A stretch of 7,145 nt of DNA. Origin: Deltaproteobacteria bacterium GWA2_55_10. GTDB lineage: Bacteria; Desulfobacterota; GWC2-55-46. The stretch covers positions 12,721 through 19,865 of the forward strand of contig MGPL01000026.1 of NCBI GenBank assembly GCA_001797415.1, written 5' to 3'. Shown one piece after another: positions 1 through 6,641 of this stretch (within the stretch, counting starts at the first letter, position 1; each line of letters starts with the position of its first letter). The position numbers and the translations under genes were made by a program. Below the pieces are notes generated by a model that did no database searches, was not told where the DNA came from, and worked only from the letters and a program-made list of their open reading frames with translations.

Positions 1-707
1 AGAAGACCGACCTTTCTCTCCCGCAGGATGGACAGTACGCCGTATGACGTTATGAAGTTCAGGCCGTCCATGAAATCCAGCGGCCTTCCGAGACGCTTCA
101 GATAGGCCCGCAGAAGGCGCTTTCCCAGCGGCAGGGCCGGAGGGTAGCAGAAGAGCTTGTAATGGCCTTCATAGAAATAGAGATAGTCGGGGATGGAGAG
201 AAATACGACGCCGCCCGGCCTGGCGACTCTAATCATCTCGTCTATTGACCTGCGGATATCGTTTACGTGCTCGAGGACCATGTAACAGACCACAAGGTCG
301 AACGATCCGTCTGCGAAGGGCATATCTTCCGCGGCGCCCTCCTGTATGTCCGCGCCGTCGAGGCCCAGCTCGGCGGATTTCATCTTCAATATCTCAAGGG
401 CCTCTCCGGAAGGCTCTATCGCATGGACAGACGCGCCCCTTTCAGCCAACGCAAAGAGCTCGGCGCCAGTGCCGGCGCCCACCACAAGCGCCTGCTTGCC
501 CCTGAAATCCATCCCCGTGCTTCTTTCGCACAGGTCTATGACAGGCCCTCCGAAGGTCCTCTCCTCGTCCATCCTCAATGCCACCCTTTCGAGCCAGTCT
601 GAAAGCCCGAGGCTGTCGCGGTAATAACGGGTGTAATAGGCCGACATCATACGGAAGACCTTGTCCCCGTGATCGTTCACATATGCGCTGTTGTCTCTTT
701 TTTGCAT
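1..707 (-). CDS. Class I SAM-dependent methyltransferase, C-terminus beyond window
   Basis: The first 235 residues of a methyltransferase are visible; the frame remains open at the left edge. The Rossmann-fold SAM-binding core starts near residue 72. Motif I is LVVGAGTG (74-81), the acidic residue ending strand 2 is E98 in HAIEPS, and EDMPFADGSFDLVVCYMVLE (127-146) covers motifs II and III. ARPGGVVFLSIPD (162-174) matches the common LRPGG turn and strand 5. An insert rich in aromatic and basic residues follows (about 175-220, with GHYKLFCYPP at 181-190), a pattern I associate with methyltransferases in polysaccharide loci. The ATG at 707 has GGAG five bases upstream and overlaps the end of the preceding transferase gene by 31 bases. 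It could methylate a sugar or cap the chain end, which is an inference from the neighbours. Methylation of a small molecule or lipid carrier intermediate cannot be excluded. Confidence 0.92.
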   Translation of the reverse strand, partial: MQKRDNSAYVNDHGDKVFRMMSAYYTRYYRDSLGLSDWLERVALRMDEERTFGGPVIDLCERSTGMDFRGKQALVVGAGTGAELFALAERGASVHAIEPSGEALEILKMKSAELGLDGADIQEGAAEDMPFADGSFDLVVCYMVLEHVNDIRRSIDEMIRVARPGGVVFLSIPDYLYFYEGHYKLFCYPPALPLGKRLLRAYLKRLGRPLDFMDGLNFITSYGVLSILRERKVGL

Positions 708-1948
708 ATCATCTCCGCTATGGAATGAAAAAATCTTGCCGAAGCGCCCGGCTCTATCCCGTACCTCTTCATGAATGCGTCGCGCTCGCCCAATACCGGC
801 CTCGTGAACCCGCCTTCCTTCGACCATGAATCGAACCTGTCCCAGCCCTCTTCAGTGCAGGTCGAGAAGGTCTCGGTCACGCCCTTGAGGTTAAAGAGGC
901 CCCCGTCATCGTAGAGAAACTCGTCATAAAGGCCGCTCATGGAGTGCCTTGCGGAATTGTGGACAGGCCGCAGGACTATCGAAGGCTTCCCAAGAGCGAG
1001 CGCGTCGAGCACAAGGAGCGAAGGCGCGGTCACGACAAGATCGGCGATGCTCAGCGCCTCGAACGCCGTAAAAGGGTAGTACGAACGGTCGCTCACGACC
1101 ATGTCAGAGCCGTTCGCGATGAATTCCGGGTCGCCATGCTTGAAACGGCTCTTTGTCAGGATCAGGGCGCCGTGCCGGTCGGCGAACGACCGGACAAGAT
1201 CGAAGTGCTCGCTGTAGGGCCTCACTCCCGGCGCGCTCCCCATCAATCTCATCGCCCTTGAAAACGGCCTCTCCCGGAAGGCGTTGTGGTCGCTCTTCGA
1301 CACCCATGGATTATCCGTATAAGCCCTGTCGAAGGAGCCAAAGAGGACGATCCTTGCCGATTCGGGCAGGCCGAACCTGCGCCTGATCTCCTGCCTCTCA
1401 AAACTGAACTGCCCGATCTGGTCAAGGCAGGGCTCTCCGACCGGCATTATCCTGCGCAGAGCCTCTCCGGCCCCCTTTGCGACAAGCCTGGGCTCAAGGT
1501 ACTTCTTGAAAATCGCGTTCTGCACGCCTATCATGTCCCAGCATTTCAAATGAAACGGAGAGAGCCTGTTGAGTATGACGGAGACATCGTCCACGTAATT
1601 GGGGCAGCTGCACCATACGACGCCCCATTTACCTGTCTCTGGCATTATCCGGTAGATGTCGTCGGGCAGGTCGGGCGTAAGGCTCACGACCGCGCGCAAG
1701 CCGTATTTGCGGATGGCAAAGAGGAGCGAATTCTCATCGACCATGTATTCCCGTTCGAGCTCCCCGAGACAGCCTGCCTCGTTCTCAAGAAAGGTCTCGG
1801 CGGTATAAGCGCCGTCCTTGTACGCCTCATCTCTCTGAATAAGGAGCACCTGCTCAAAGCCCACGTCCTTGAGCCCTTCATAAATGACCGGGCCGTAGCA
1901 CTTCAAGAAGCTCTTCCTCCGGCATATATAGCCTATGCGCATCTTCAA
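677..1948 (-). CDS. Putative GT-B glycosyltransferase, CDP-glycerol glycerophosphotransferase-like
   Basis: This protein of about 423 residues is likely a cytoplasmic or membrane-associated transferase in glycan assembly. The N-terminal half opens with a Rossmann-type strand (RIGYICRR, 4-11). The C-terminal half looks like the donor-binding domain of CDP-glycerol glycerophosphotransferases and related GT-B enzymes: RRFGLPESARIVLFGSFD (190-207), LILTKSRFKHGDPEF (262-276), then ALSIADLVVTAPSLLVLDAL (298-317) followed by GKPSIVLRP (320-328). The last pair corresponds to the aD-lvitd-SS...D...GKP-i pattern of that group. There are no transmembrane segments. It starts four bases after the flippase stop. 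The chosen start is a TTG at 1948, because GAGG of GAGGTGA (which contains the flippase TGA) lies seven bases upstream. An ATG two codons later, at 1942, is the alternative and leaves a long 13-base spacing. The fold assignment is moderate and the donor is unknown: glycerol-phosphate, ribitol-phosphate or an ordinary nucleotide sugar are all possible. Confidence 0.72.
   Translation of the reverse strand: MKMRIGYICRRKSFLKCYGPVIYEGLKDVGFEQVLLIQRDEAYKDGAYTAETFLENEAGCLGELEREYMVDENSLLFAIRKYGLRAVVSLTPDLPDDIYRIMPETGKWGVVWCSCPNYVDDVSVILNRLSPFHLKCWDMIGVQNAIFKKYLEPRLVAKGAGEALRRIMPVGEPCLDQIGQFSFERQEIRRRFGLPESARIVLFGSFDRAYTDNPWVSKSDHNAFRERPFSRAMRLMGSAPGVRPYSEHFDLVRSFADRHGALILTKSRFKHGDPEFIANGSDMVVSDRSYYPFTAFEALSIADLVVTAPSLLVLDALALGKPSIVLRPVHNSARHSMSGLYDEFLYDDGGLFNLKGVTETFSTCTEEGWDRFDSWSKEGGFTRPVLGERDAFMKRYGIEPGASARFFHSIAEMICKKETTAHM
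713..716 (-). promoter_or_regulatory. Shine-Dalgarno site of the methyltransferase
   Basis: On the minus strand, CGGAGATGATATG places GGAG five bases before the ATG at 707, within the coding end of the upstream transferase gene. The nearby ATG at 712 is in a different frame and is not the start. Confidence 0.75.
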
Positions 1949-1952
1949 CCGG

Positions 1953-1959
1953 TCACCTC
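1953..1959 (-). promoter_or_regulatory. Shine-Dalgarno site of the putative transferase, overlapping the flippase stop
   Basis: On the minus strand, GAGGTGACCGGTTGAAGATG has GAGGTGA, whose TGA is the flippase stop codon. The GAGG is seven bases from the TTG at 1948 and 13 from the ATG at 1942. The spacing favours the TTG, although codon preference favours the ATG. Confidence 0.65.
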
Positions 1960-3431
1960 GGCCTCATTGCCGCGAACCTTTCCATAAACAGTCCGAAAGC
2001 CCCAGCTCCCGTGATCTTCTCCAGCAAATAACAGATGATGAAATAAAAGCCTGCTCCGGATACTGCAAGCGCGAGAAACCCGGAAAGGCCAGACGCAGCT
2101 GCGCGGCTCTTTATGAACAGGACAAACAGCGCCATCAGCACGGAAGCCGCGGCAGGCCCGCAAAGCGCCTTCAAATGCTCATTACCGCACCCGGCAATGC
2201 GGGCGGCCAGGAGGAATGACGACGGCGTTATGGCCAGAGTGCTTATGAACATCGCCAGCGCAACGCCCGTGAGCCCCAGGCCTGAGGCGAGCGGATAGAT
2301 GAGAGCGGCCAGTATGACAAAACCCCTCATCGAGAGCTTTGTATTCAACTCAGGGGAACCTGCGGCCTGAAAGGCGACCGAAGCCGGAGCGTTCAATATG
2401 TGAAGCGCGGCGGCCGCAGAGAGTATCTGCATGACCGGGGCTGCCGCCGACCATTTTTCAGTAAGGACCGCATCTACGAAATCATTGCTGAGGACGATGA
2501 GGCCCGCGCATGCGGGGATGCCGAGGAAGGCTACGAGCGACAGGGTCTCGACATAGGCCTTTCTGAAAGATTCCGGCCTCTTCTGCAGCAGCGAGTACGC
2601 CGGGTAACCTATCCTCCAGACCATCTCGACGAACTGGTCGAAGACCCTTGTTGAGAATGAAACGGCCCTGTTGAAAACTCCGAGCGAGGCCAATCCGAGC
2701 AGGTTGCCTGTAAAGAGGCTCACCCCCTGCTGCCTCATGGTCACTATTACCGACGTGCCGAAGACCCATTTGCCGAACGCGAAAAGCTCCCGGGCCTTTT
2801 TCCAGGCCAGCTCAGGCCTGGGCCTGAACGGATGAAGCGCGTATGAGAGCGCGCAGGCGCAAAGGGCCTGGACAAGCTCTGCCCATACGAGCGCCCAGAG
2901 GCTCTTCAAAAGCAGCGCCAGGGCGATTACGGATATCGACCCTGCGAGAAGCGGCACGGTCCTCCATATGAATATCTTCCTGAAATCAAGCTCCCTCGTC
3001 AGGCAGACCATCCCGATATTGTTGAAGCCCTGCAGGATCAGCGTCAATGACAGCACTCGCACGACCGTGCCGGATTCCGGCGAATCGAAAAGAACGGCGA
3101 CAAGCGGCGCGCTGGCGAAGAGAACGGTGAAAAGGAGGAGATACCTTCCGAGCTCGACCGTCCAGGCGGTATTAAGGAACTCTGCCGGGTCCTCCCGTCT
3201 TTGGACGATGGCCGAATCAAAACCGGTCGCGGTAGTCACTTTGGTAAATCCGATCACTGCCCCGGCTGCGGCTACGATGCCGAAATCAGCTGGCTCAAGC
3301 ACTCTTGTAAGGACTATCGCCGAGATGAGGCCCAGCACCCTCGCGCTCACGCCTGCCGCGGTCATCCATACCAAGCCACTGCCGACCCGCTCGGATATGC
3401 TGCCTGTCAGGCCTGTTGCCGCCTTACTCAT
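1953..3431 (-). CDS. Wzx/MOP-family polysaccharide flippase
   Basis: This 492-residue integral inner-membrane protein belongs to the polysaccharide-transporter branch of the MOP superfamily (Wzx/WzxC-like). Such proteins flip undecaprenyl-linked oligosaccharides from the cytoplasmic to the periplasmic face. About 12 to 14 hydrophobic segments are visible, for example near residues 18-40, 50-68, 97-115, 158-176, 178-198, 296-316, 366-386, 388-410, 424-440 and 449-470. Family-like stretches include GLVWMTAAGVSARVLGLIS (19-37), RVLEPADFGIVAAAG (43-57) with the arginine-rich boundary typical of helix 1-2, the LTRELDFRK region (144-152), and NLLGLASLGVFNRA (243-256). The length fits the family. 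The ATG at 3431 has GGAG seven bases upstream and overlaps the preceding stop as ATGAGTAA, which suggests coupled translation. An in-frame start at 3506 lies deep inside the previous gene and was set aside. The transported substrate cannot be inferred from sequence. Confidence 0.92.
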   Translation of the reverse strand: MSKAATGLTGSISERVGSGLVWMTAAGVSARVLGLISAIVLTRVLEPADFGIVAAAGAVIGFTKVTTATGFDSAIVQRREDPAEFLNTAWTVELGRYLLLFTVLFASAPLVAVLFDSPESGTVVRVLSLTLILQGFNNIGMVCLTRELDFRKIFIWRTVPLLAGSISVIALALLLKSLWALVWAELVQALCACALSYALHPFRPRPELAWKKARELFAFGKWVFGTSVIVTMRQQGVSLFTGNLLGLASLGVFNRAVSFSTRVFDQFVEMVWRIGYPAYSLLQKRPESFRKAYVETLSLVAFLGIPACAGLIVLSNDFVDAVLTEKWSAAAPVMQILSAAAALHILNAPASVAFQAAGSPELNTKLSMRGFVILAALIYPLASGLGLTGVALAMFISTLAITPSSFLLAARIAGCGNEHLKALCGPAAASVLMALFVLFIKSRAAASGLSGFLALAVSGAGFYFIICYLLEKITGAGAFGLFMERFAAMRPR

Positions 3432-5397
3432 GCAATTGCTCCGCTCCGTTCCAGGGCGAGATGCTCCATTCAAAATCGAAGAGCCCGTCCGAGCTGTCCT
3501 CGACAAAGGTCTCGTCCATCTCCTGCGCCGAGTACTGAAGTCTCAGGAAGAACTTTCCGTCAGCCGCGGGCTGAAATATTATTGAAGGCATCACCGCTGA
3601 GACCTCCTGGCTGTGCCTGAAGCAAAGGGCCCTGTGCCGGTCCCCGACGATCACGATCCCCTTGGTAGCGCCGATCGATTGCCTTGAGGATATGAGCAGA
3701 GACAGCGGCTGCGAATGGTTGATCCTCATTTGCGGGCCTATGCTGAAGACCTCCAGCCCGTCCCCTCCGTTATGGGCCGCGAAAAAGAGGCTGTCCCTTT
3801 CGAACGCTTCGGGCATGAATGTGATATTGAGCGGATGGAACGAACCGAACTGCCTGCGGTTCAAGCGGACCGAGCTTCTGATCACGAGAGAGTCCCCCGT
3901 TTCCGGGACAAGGTATTCCTTCCTGAAGCTCAGCCGTCCGTCCGAGCGCGCGACACCGGCCGCAACAGAGCCGTCCATGTTCCGCGAGACCACAGGCTCA
4001 CACGGGACAAGGTCCGTATGCTTGTGGACGCCCGGCCTCTCCAGTATGAGGTGGCCTGAGAAGAAATCAGCGCCCAGGGTTATGTCCTCGTAGTAGCCAA
4101 GTGGCAATGTCCCGACGAGCGGGGCCGCTCCGAGCGCCTTGAACCAGAGGCCGCCTATTGCGAGGCCCTTTTTCTGGTCCAGCACGCATTTTACGCCCTC
4201 TCCCTCCATCACCAGCCTGCCGTTCTGCTTCACCTGCGGGAAAAAAGTTGTGTGCCTCTTATGAGCCCTGGCGCGTTCCCCGGGTCCATGCCATTTCGCA
4301 ACGGCCTTGCCAAGCCTCTTTTTGTACTCCCTCCAGCGCTTCTCGGTTATGTGGGTCCGGAAGTCGCTTGACCAGAGGTAGCAGAGCTCCTTCCAGTCCT
4401 CCTCGCATGGCTTGCCCGAGAGCATGGCTTTATAGAGGCTGTAGCATGCGGTGTTTATTTCAAGGTCGCCCCTGCCGGTCAACGCCCACCTGTTTATGTT
4501 GTATTTTTCCTGCTTCTTTACGGGAATGGGCTGCTCAGGCGATTCGATTGAGAGCAGGTTTCCGCCGTCTTTCCCGCCAATGCCTTCGAGCACCCGGGAG
4601 ACAGGCACCATCTCGAAGCCCTCTTCCCTGAGCCTTATGAAGAGCCCCTCGATCCTCTCCCACTCATGCCCGTTCATCGCGGATTCGGTCGTGTAGCGGC
4701 CGGGCCTGAACCCGAAGACCTCCGCGTCGCTCGAATAGACCGGAAAGTACCTTTGCGAATCCGAGACAAGCGAGGCGAGCCACTCGATGTACTCATCGCT
4801 CCCGTAATCTCCGTGCGCGAGCCGCTGGAATTTCTGAAATGCGATCGAGTCTGACCAGACGATCGGCATCTCGATGCCATCGCCGCCCGCCGCCCTCTGC
4901 GGCAGGTATCGCCATTCGTCCTTCCATTCAGGATGCGATCTGCGGGGATTGTTCCATTCCATGATGACGGCCCCGTATCCTGACCCCTTGTAATGCTCCA
5001 GGATGCCTTTCGAATAGGCCATTTCATTTATCAGAGCCATTTTCGGGCGAAGACCCAGCAGCTTTTCATATACACAGACCCCGACCCTCTGGTTCCACGC
5101 GTTCACTTCCGAGGGCACGATGGGCCCGATTATCTGGGAGTAGCCGCTTCCTATGAACTCGCAGACGCCTTGCGAGGTCAAGGCCTTGAGCCGCTCTATC
5201 CAGTTTCCGTCGAGGCGCGCTATCTCTTCGAGCGTATAGCCTGTCGCCTCGATGCCGAAAGGAAGCCGGCGCCTTGCCGCCAGCTCAAGGAGCGGCCAGT
5301 AGCTGGAACGGATGAGATCAGCCCTCCTCTCTTCCTCTATCGAGGAGTACGCCATGTTGAGATGGAATACCGCGTATAATTCAAGAGGCTTTCGCAT
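3424..5397 (-). CDS. Glycoside hydrolase family 57-like protein
   Basis: This 657-residue protein probably acts on alpha-linked glycans, by hydrolysis or transglycosylation, in the cytoplasm; no signal peptide or membrane segment is visible. Residues 1 to about 275 resemble the GH57 catalytic barrel. FHLN (11-14) sits where GH57 has HxHQP, GSGYSQIIGPIVP (83-95) matches region 2, NEMAYS (124-129) supplies candidate nucleophile E125, and SSDAEVFGFRPGR (222-234) supplies candidate acid D224. From memory, the characterised Thermococcus litoralis 4-alpha-glucanotransferase uses E123 and D214, a similar spacing. A helical part follows (about 310-375, with LWSSDFRTHIT at 341-351), then a probable beta-sandwich from about 385 to the end. 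The ATG at 5397 is preferred over an in-frame upstream start at 5514 because it has AGGA seven bases upstream and the protein then begins directly with the barrel strand. The upstream start would overlap the ligase gene by 134 bases. It could be a non-amylolytic GH57 subfamily with a role in glycan assembly; activity is unproven. Confidence 0.82.
   Translation of the reverse strand: MRKPLELYAVFHLNMAYSSIEEERRADLIRSSYWPLLELAARRRLPFGIEATGYTLEEIARLDGNWIERLKALTSQGVCEFIGSGYSQIIGPIVPSEVNAWNQRVGVCVYEKLLGLRPKMALINEMAYSKGILEHYKGSGYGAVIMEWNNPRRSHPEWKDEWRYLPQRAAGGDGIEMPIVWSDSIAFQKFQRLAHGDYGSDEYIEWLASLVSDSQRYFPVYSSDAEVFGFRPGRYTTESAMNGHEWERIEGLFIRLREEGFEMVPVSRVLEGIGGKDGGNLLSIESPEQPIPVKKQEKYNINRWALTGRGDLEINTACYSLYKAMLSGKPCEEDWKELCYLWSSDFRTHITEKRWREYKKRLGKAVAKWHGPGERARAHKRHTTFFPQVKQNGRLVMEGEGVKCVLDQKKGLAIGGLWFKALGAAPLVGTLPLGYYEDITLGADFFSGHLILERPGVHKHTDLVPCEPVVSRNMDGSVAAGVARSDGRLSFRKEYLVPETGDSLVIRSSVRLNRRQFGSFHPLNITFMPEAFERDSLFFAAHNGGDGLEVFSIGPQMRINHSQPLSLLISSRQSIGATKGIVIVGDRHRALCFRHSQEVSAVMPSIIFQPAADGKFFLRLQYSAQEMDETFVEDSSDGLFDFEWSISPWNGAEQLHE
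3439..3442 (-). promoter_or_regulatory. Shine-Dalgarno site deciding the flippase start
   Basis: On the minus strand, GGAGCGGAGCAATTGCATG contains two GGAG copies. The nearer one is seven bases before the ATG at 3431, inside the final codons of the GH57-like gene. It supports the 492-residue flippase over a 517-residue version. Confidence 0.75.
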
Positions 5398-6628
5398 AGT
5401 CCGTTCCTGTCGGCTCAGTGCGTATGCGCACGGTCTCGTACACCAGGCGGGCTCTCTCGTCAGCCTCTTCCCTGGTATCCGCGACCGCCACGAATACGCC
5501 GAACCTGTGCGCATGGCTCAGCGCCGGAGGTATCAGATCCCCTGGCGAGTACCAGAACTCGAGCTTCTTGAGCCAGTCATGACGCCTTATCTCTTCCGCG
5601 CCTTCTATTGAAATGAGCCTGCCGGGCGGCGGGAAAAAATAGCGGTTGACGACGGCCTTAGAGAACTTCGGCCTCAACCCGGAAAGATCCGGTTCCTCTC
5701 CAAGGGCAATGCTCACAGCCGCCTTTACGTAATTGACCCCGGCGCTCAAGGGTACCAGGCTCTCGCAGAAATCCCCGCCGCTGAGACGCGCCGCCATCTC
5801 GATTATCTTCGGGCCTTCGGCGGTCATGACAACGTCGCCCTTTGTCACGCCGTCGGTTATGCCGAGCGCGAGGGAGGCACGCTCGACAAGCGCCTCGACC
5901 TCCTCCCTCTCCCTTTCATTCAGGCTGCTCGGCACCCAGCCGCCGTTCTCCATTATCTGAGGCAGAAAACGGCCGAGATCATCGTAGTTGCGGTCGGCGA
6001 AGCCGGGCGTGACGCCCTTTGAACGCGACATTATCGTCTCAGTGCTTATCTGAAGCCCCTTGAGGTACTCCTCCGCGAGGAGCGCCCCGCTCCTCGAATA
6101 CGGCTTTGACTTCTCGAAGAGAGGTTCGATATCCGAGTGTCTTTCGAGAAGAAAGACGCCCCTGGACCCGGAGCTGTCGACCGGCTTCAACACCAATGGA
6201 AGGCCGAGCTCGCGCACTGTGAGCCTGAGCTCTTCAGGCGTGAATATCTTTCTGAACTGCGGCACCGGTATCTCCTTTTCCAGAAAACGGGCCTTCATCG
6301 CGTATTTGTCCTTTGCAAGGCTGGCTGATTCCAATGCTATTCCGGGAAGGCCGAAGCGCGCGGCAACAGAGGCGACCATCTCCGGTATATCGCTCCCCAT
6401 CGTCATTACCCCGGATATCCTGTGCCCCCTGAGTGCGCAATGCTCCGCGAACGAGACGATGCCGTCAAAGTCCCCGGTGCTCACCGGCGCGTACTCGTCC
6501 GCGAAGGCGAAACCCCTGGCCCGGGGGTTCATGTCGACAGCTATCACCCGAAGTCCCATTGACCTGGCCGTCTTCATCAGAAAGACCTGGTCGCTTCCCG
6601 CGCCAAGCACCAGTAACGTCCTGTCCAT
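5381..6628 (-). CDS. ATP-grasp domain ligase (carboxylate-amine ligase type)
   Basis: This 415-residue protein probably couples ATP hydrolysis to joining a carboxylate, via an acyl phosphate, to an amine or similar nucleophile in the cytoplasm. An N-terminal Rossmann-like pre-ATP-grasp domain starts LVLGAGSDQ (6-14) and has a second-strand VDMNPRA (31-37). The ATP-grasp domain follows, with K108 in DKYAMK, K148 in LVLKPVD, the glycine-rich loop SSGSRG (152-157), the hinge AEEY (185-188), and the metal-binding strand IIEMAARLSGG (275-285, E277). Residues from about 320 form a C-terminal domain of the kind seen in PurK- and carbamoyl-phosphate-synthase-like members. The usual metal-ligand Asn after the Glu is replaced by Ala here. 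The ATG at 6628 has a strong AAGGAG seven bases upstream. The gene begins 12 bases after the reductase stop and its end overlaps the next gene by 17 bases. The fold is secure. The substrate is unknown; attachment of an amino acid or other acid to a sugar precursor is only an inference from context. Confidence 0.9.
   Translation of the reverse strand: MDRTLLVLGAGSDQVFLMKTARSMGLRVIAVDMNPRARGFAFADEYAPVSTGDFDGIVSFAEHCALRGHRISGVMTMGSDIPEMVASVAARFGLPGIALESASLAKDKYAMKARFLEKEIPVPQFRKIFTPEELRLTVRELGLPLVLKPVDSSGSRGVFLLERHSDIEPLFEKSKPYSRSGALLAEEYLKGLQISTETIMSRSKGVTPGFADRNYDDLGRFLPQIMENGGWVPSSLNEREREEVEALVERASLALGITDGVTKGDVVMTAEGPKIIEMAARLSGGDFCESLVPLSAGVNYVKAAVSIALGEEPDLSGLRPKFSKAVVNRYFFPPPGRLISIEGAEEIRRHDWLKKLEFWYSPGDLIPPALSHAHRFGVFVAVADTREEADERARLVYETVRIRTEPTGTDYAKAS
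5405..5408 (-). promoter_or_regulatory. Shine-Dalgarno site deciding the GH57-like start
   Basis: On the minus strand, ACAGGAACGGACTATG places AGGA seven bases ahead of the ATG at 5397. It lies within the last codons of the ATP-grasp gene. It is the reason for choosing this start over the longer in-frame option at 5514. Confidence 0.7.
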
Positions 6629-6635
6629 CTATGGT

Positions 6636-6641
6636 CTCCTT
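6636..6641 (-). promoter_or_regulatory. Shine-Dalgarno site of the ATP-grasp gene, overlapping the reductase stop
   Basis: Read on the minus strand the sequence is TAAAGGAGACCATAGATG. The AAGGAG begins inside the TAA stop of the reductase and lies seven bases before the ATG at 6628. This fixes the ligase start and implies that ribosomes finishing the reductase release directly over the next initiation site. Confidence 0.85.

Noticed and set aside
1286..1987. Plus-strand open frame of 233 codons
   Set aside because: It lies wholly opposite the transferase gene, which has recognisable motifs and a ribosome binding site. Its translation shows no family pattern, and GC-rich genes often leave long antisense frames.
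2802..2826. Cluster of CAGGCC/GGCCTG repeats
   Set aside because: It falls within the flippase coding sequence around a Pro/Arg loop. It is short and not repeated elsewhere, so it is more likely codon use than a functional element.
3432..3506. 25-residue extension of the flippase
   Set aside because: It lies inside the GH57-like gene, is not membrane-like, and the ATG at 3431 has better initiation signals.
2968..3585. Plus-strand open frame of 205 codons
   Set aside because: It is antisense to the flippase and the end of the GH57-like gene. The low-complexity Thr/Ser/Ala/Pro translation is typical of a shadow frame.
5398..5514. N-terminal extension of the GH57-like protein
   Set aside because: The 39 extra residues are Arg/Ser/Pro-rich, would overlap the ligase by 134 bases, and precede the well-placed Shine-Dalgarno site and barrel strand.
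6511..6529. Short inverted repeat AACCCC...GGGGTT as a possible terminator or operator
   Set aside because: It lies within codons near 34-39 of the ATP-grasp gene (NPRARG), has no T-run, and is explained by GC-rich coding.
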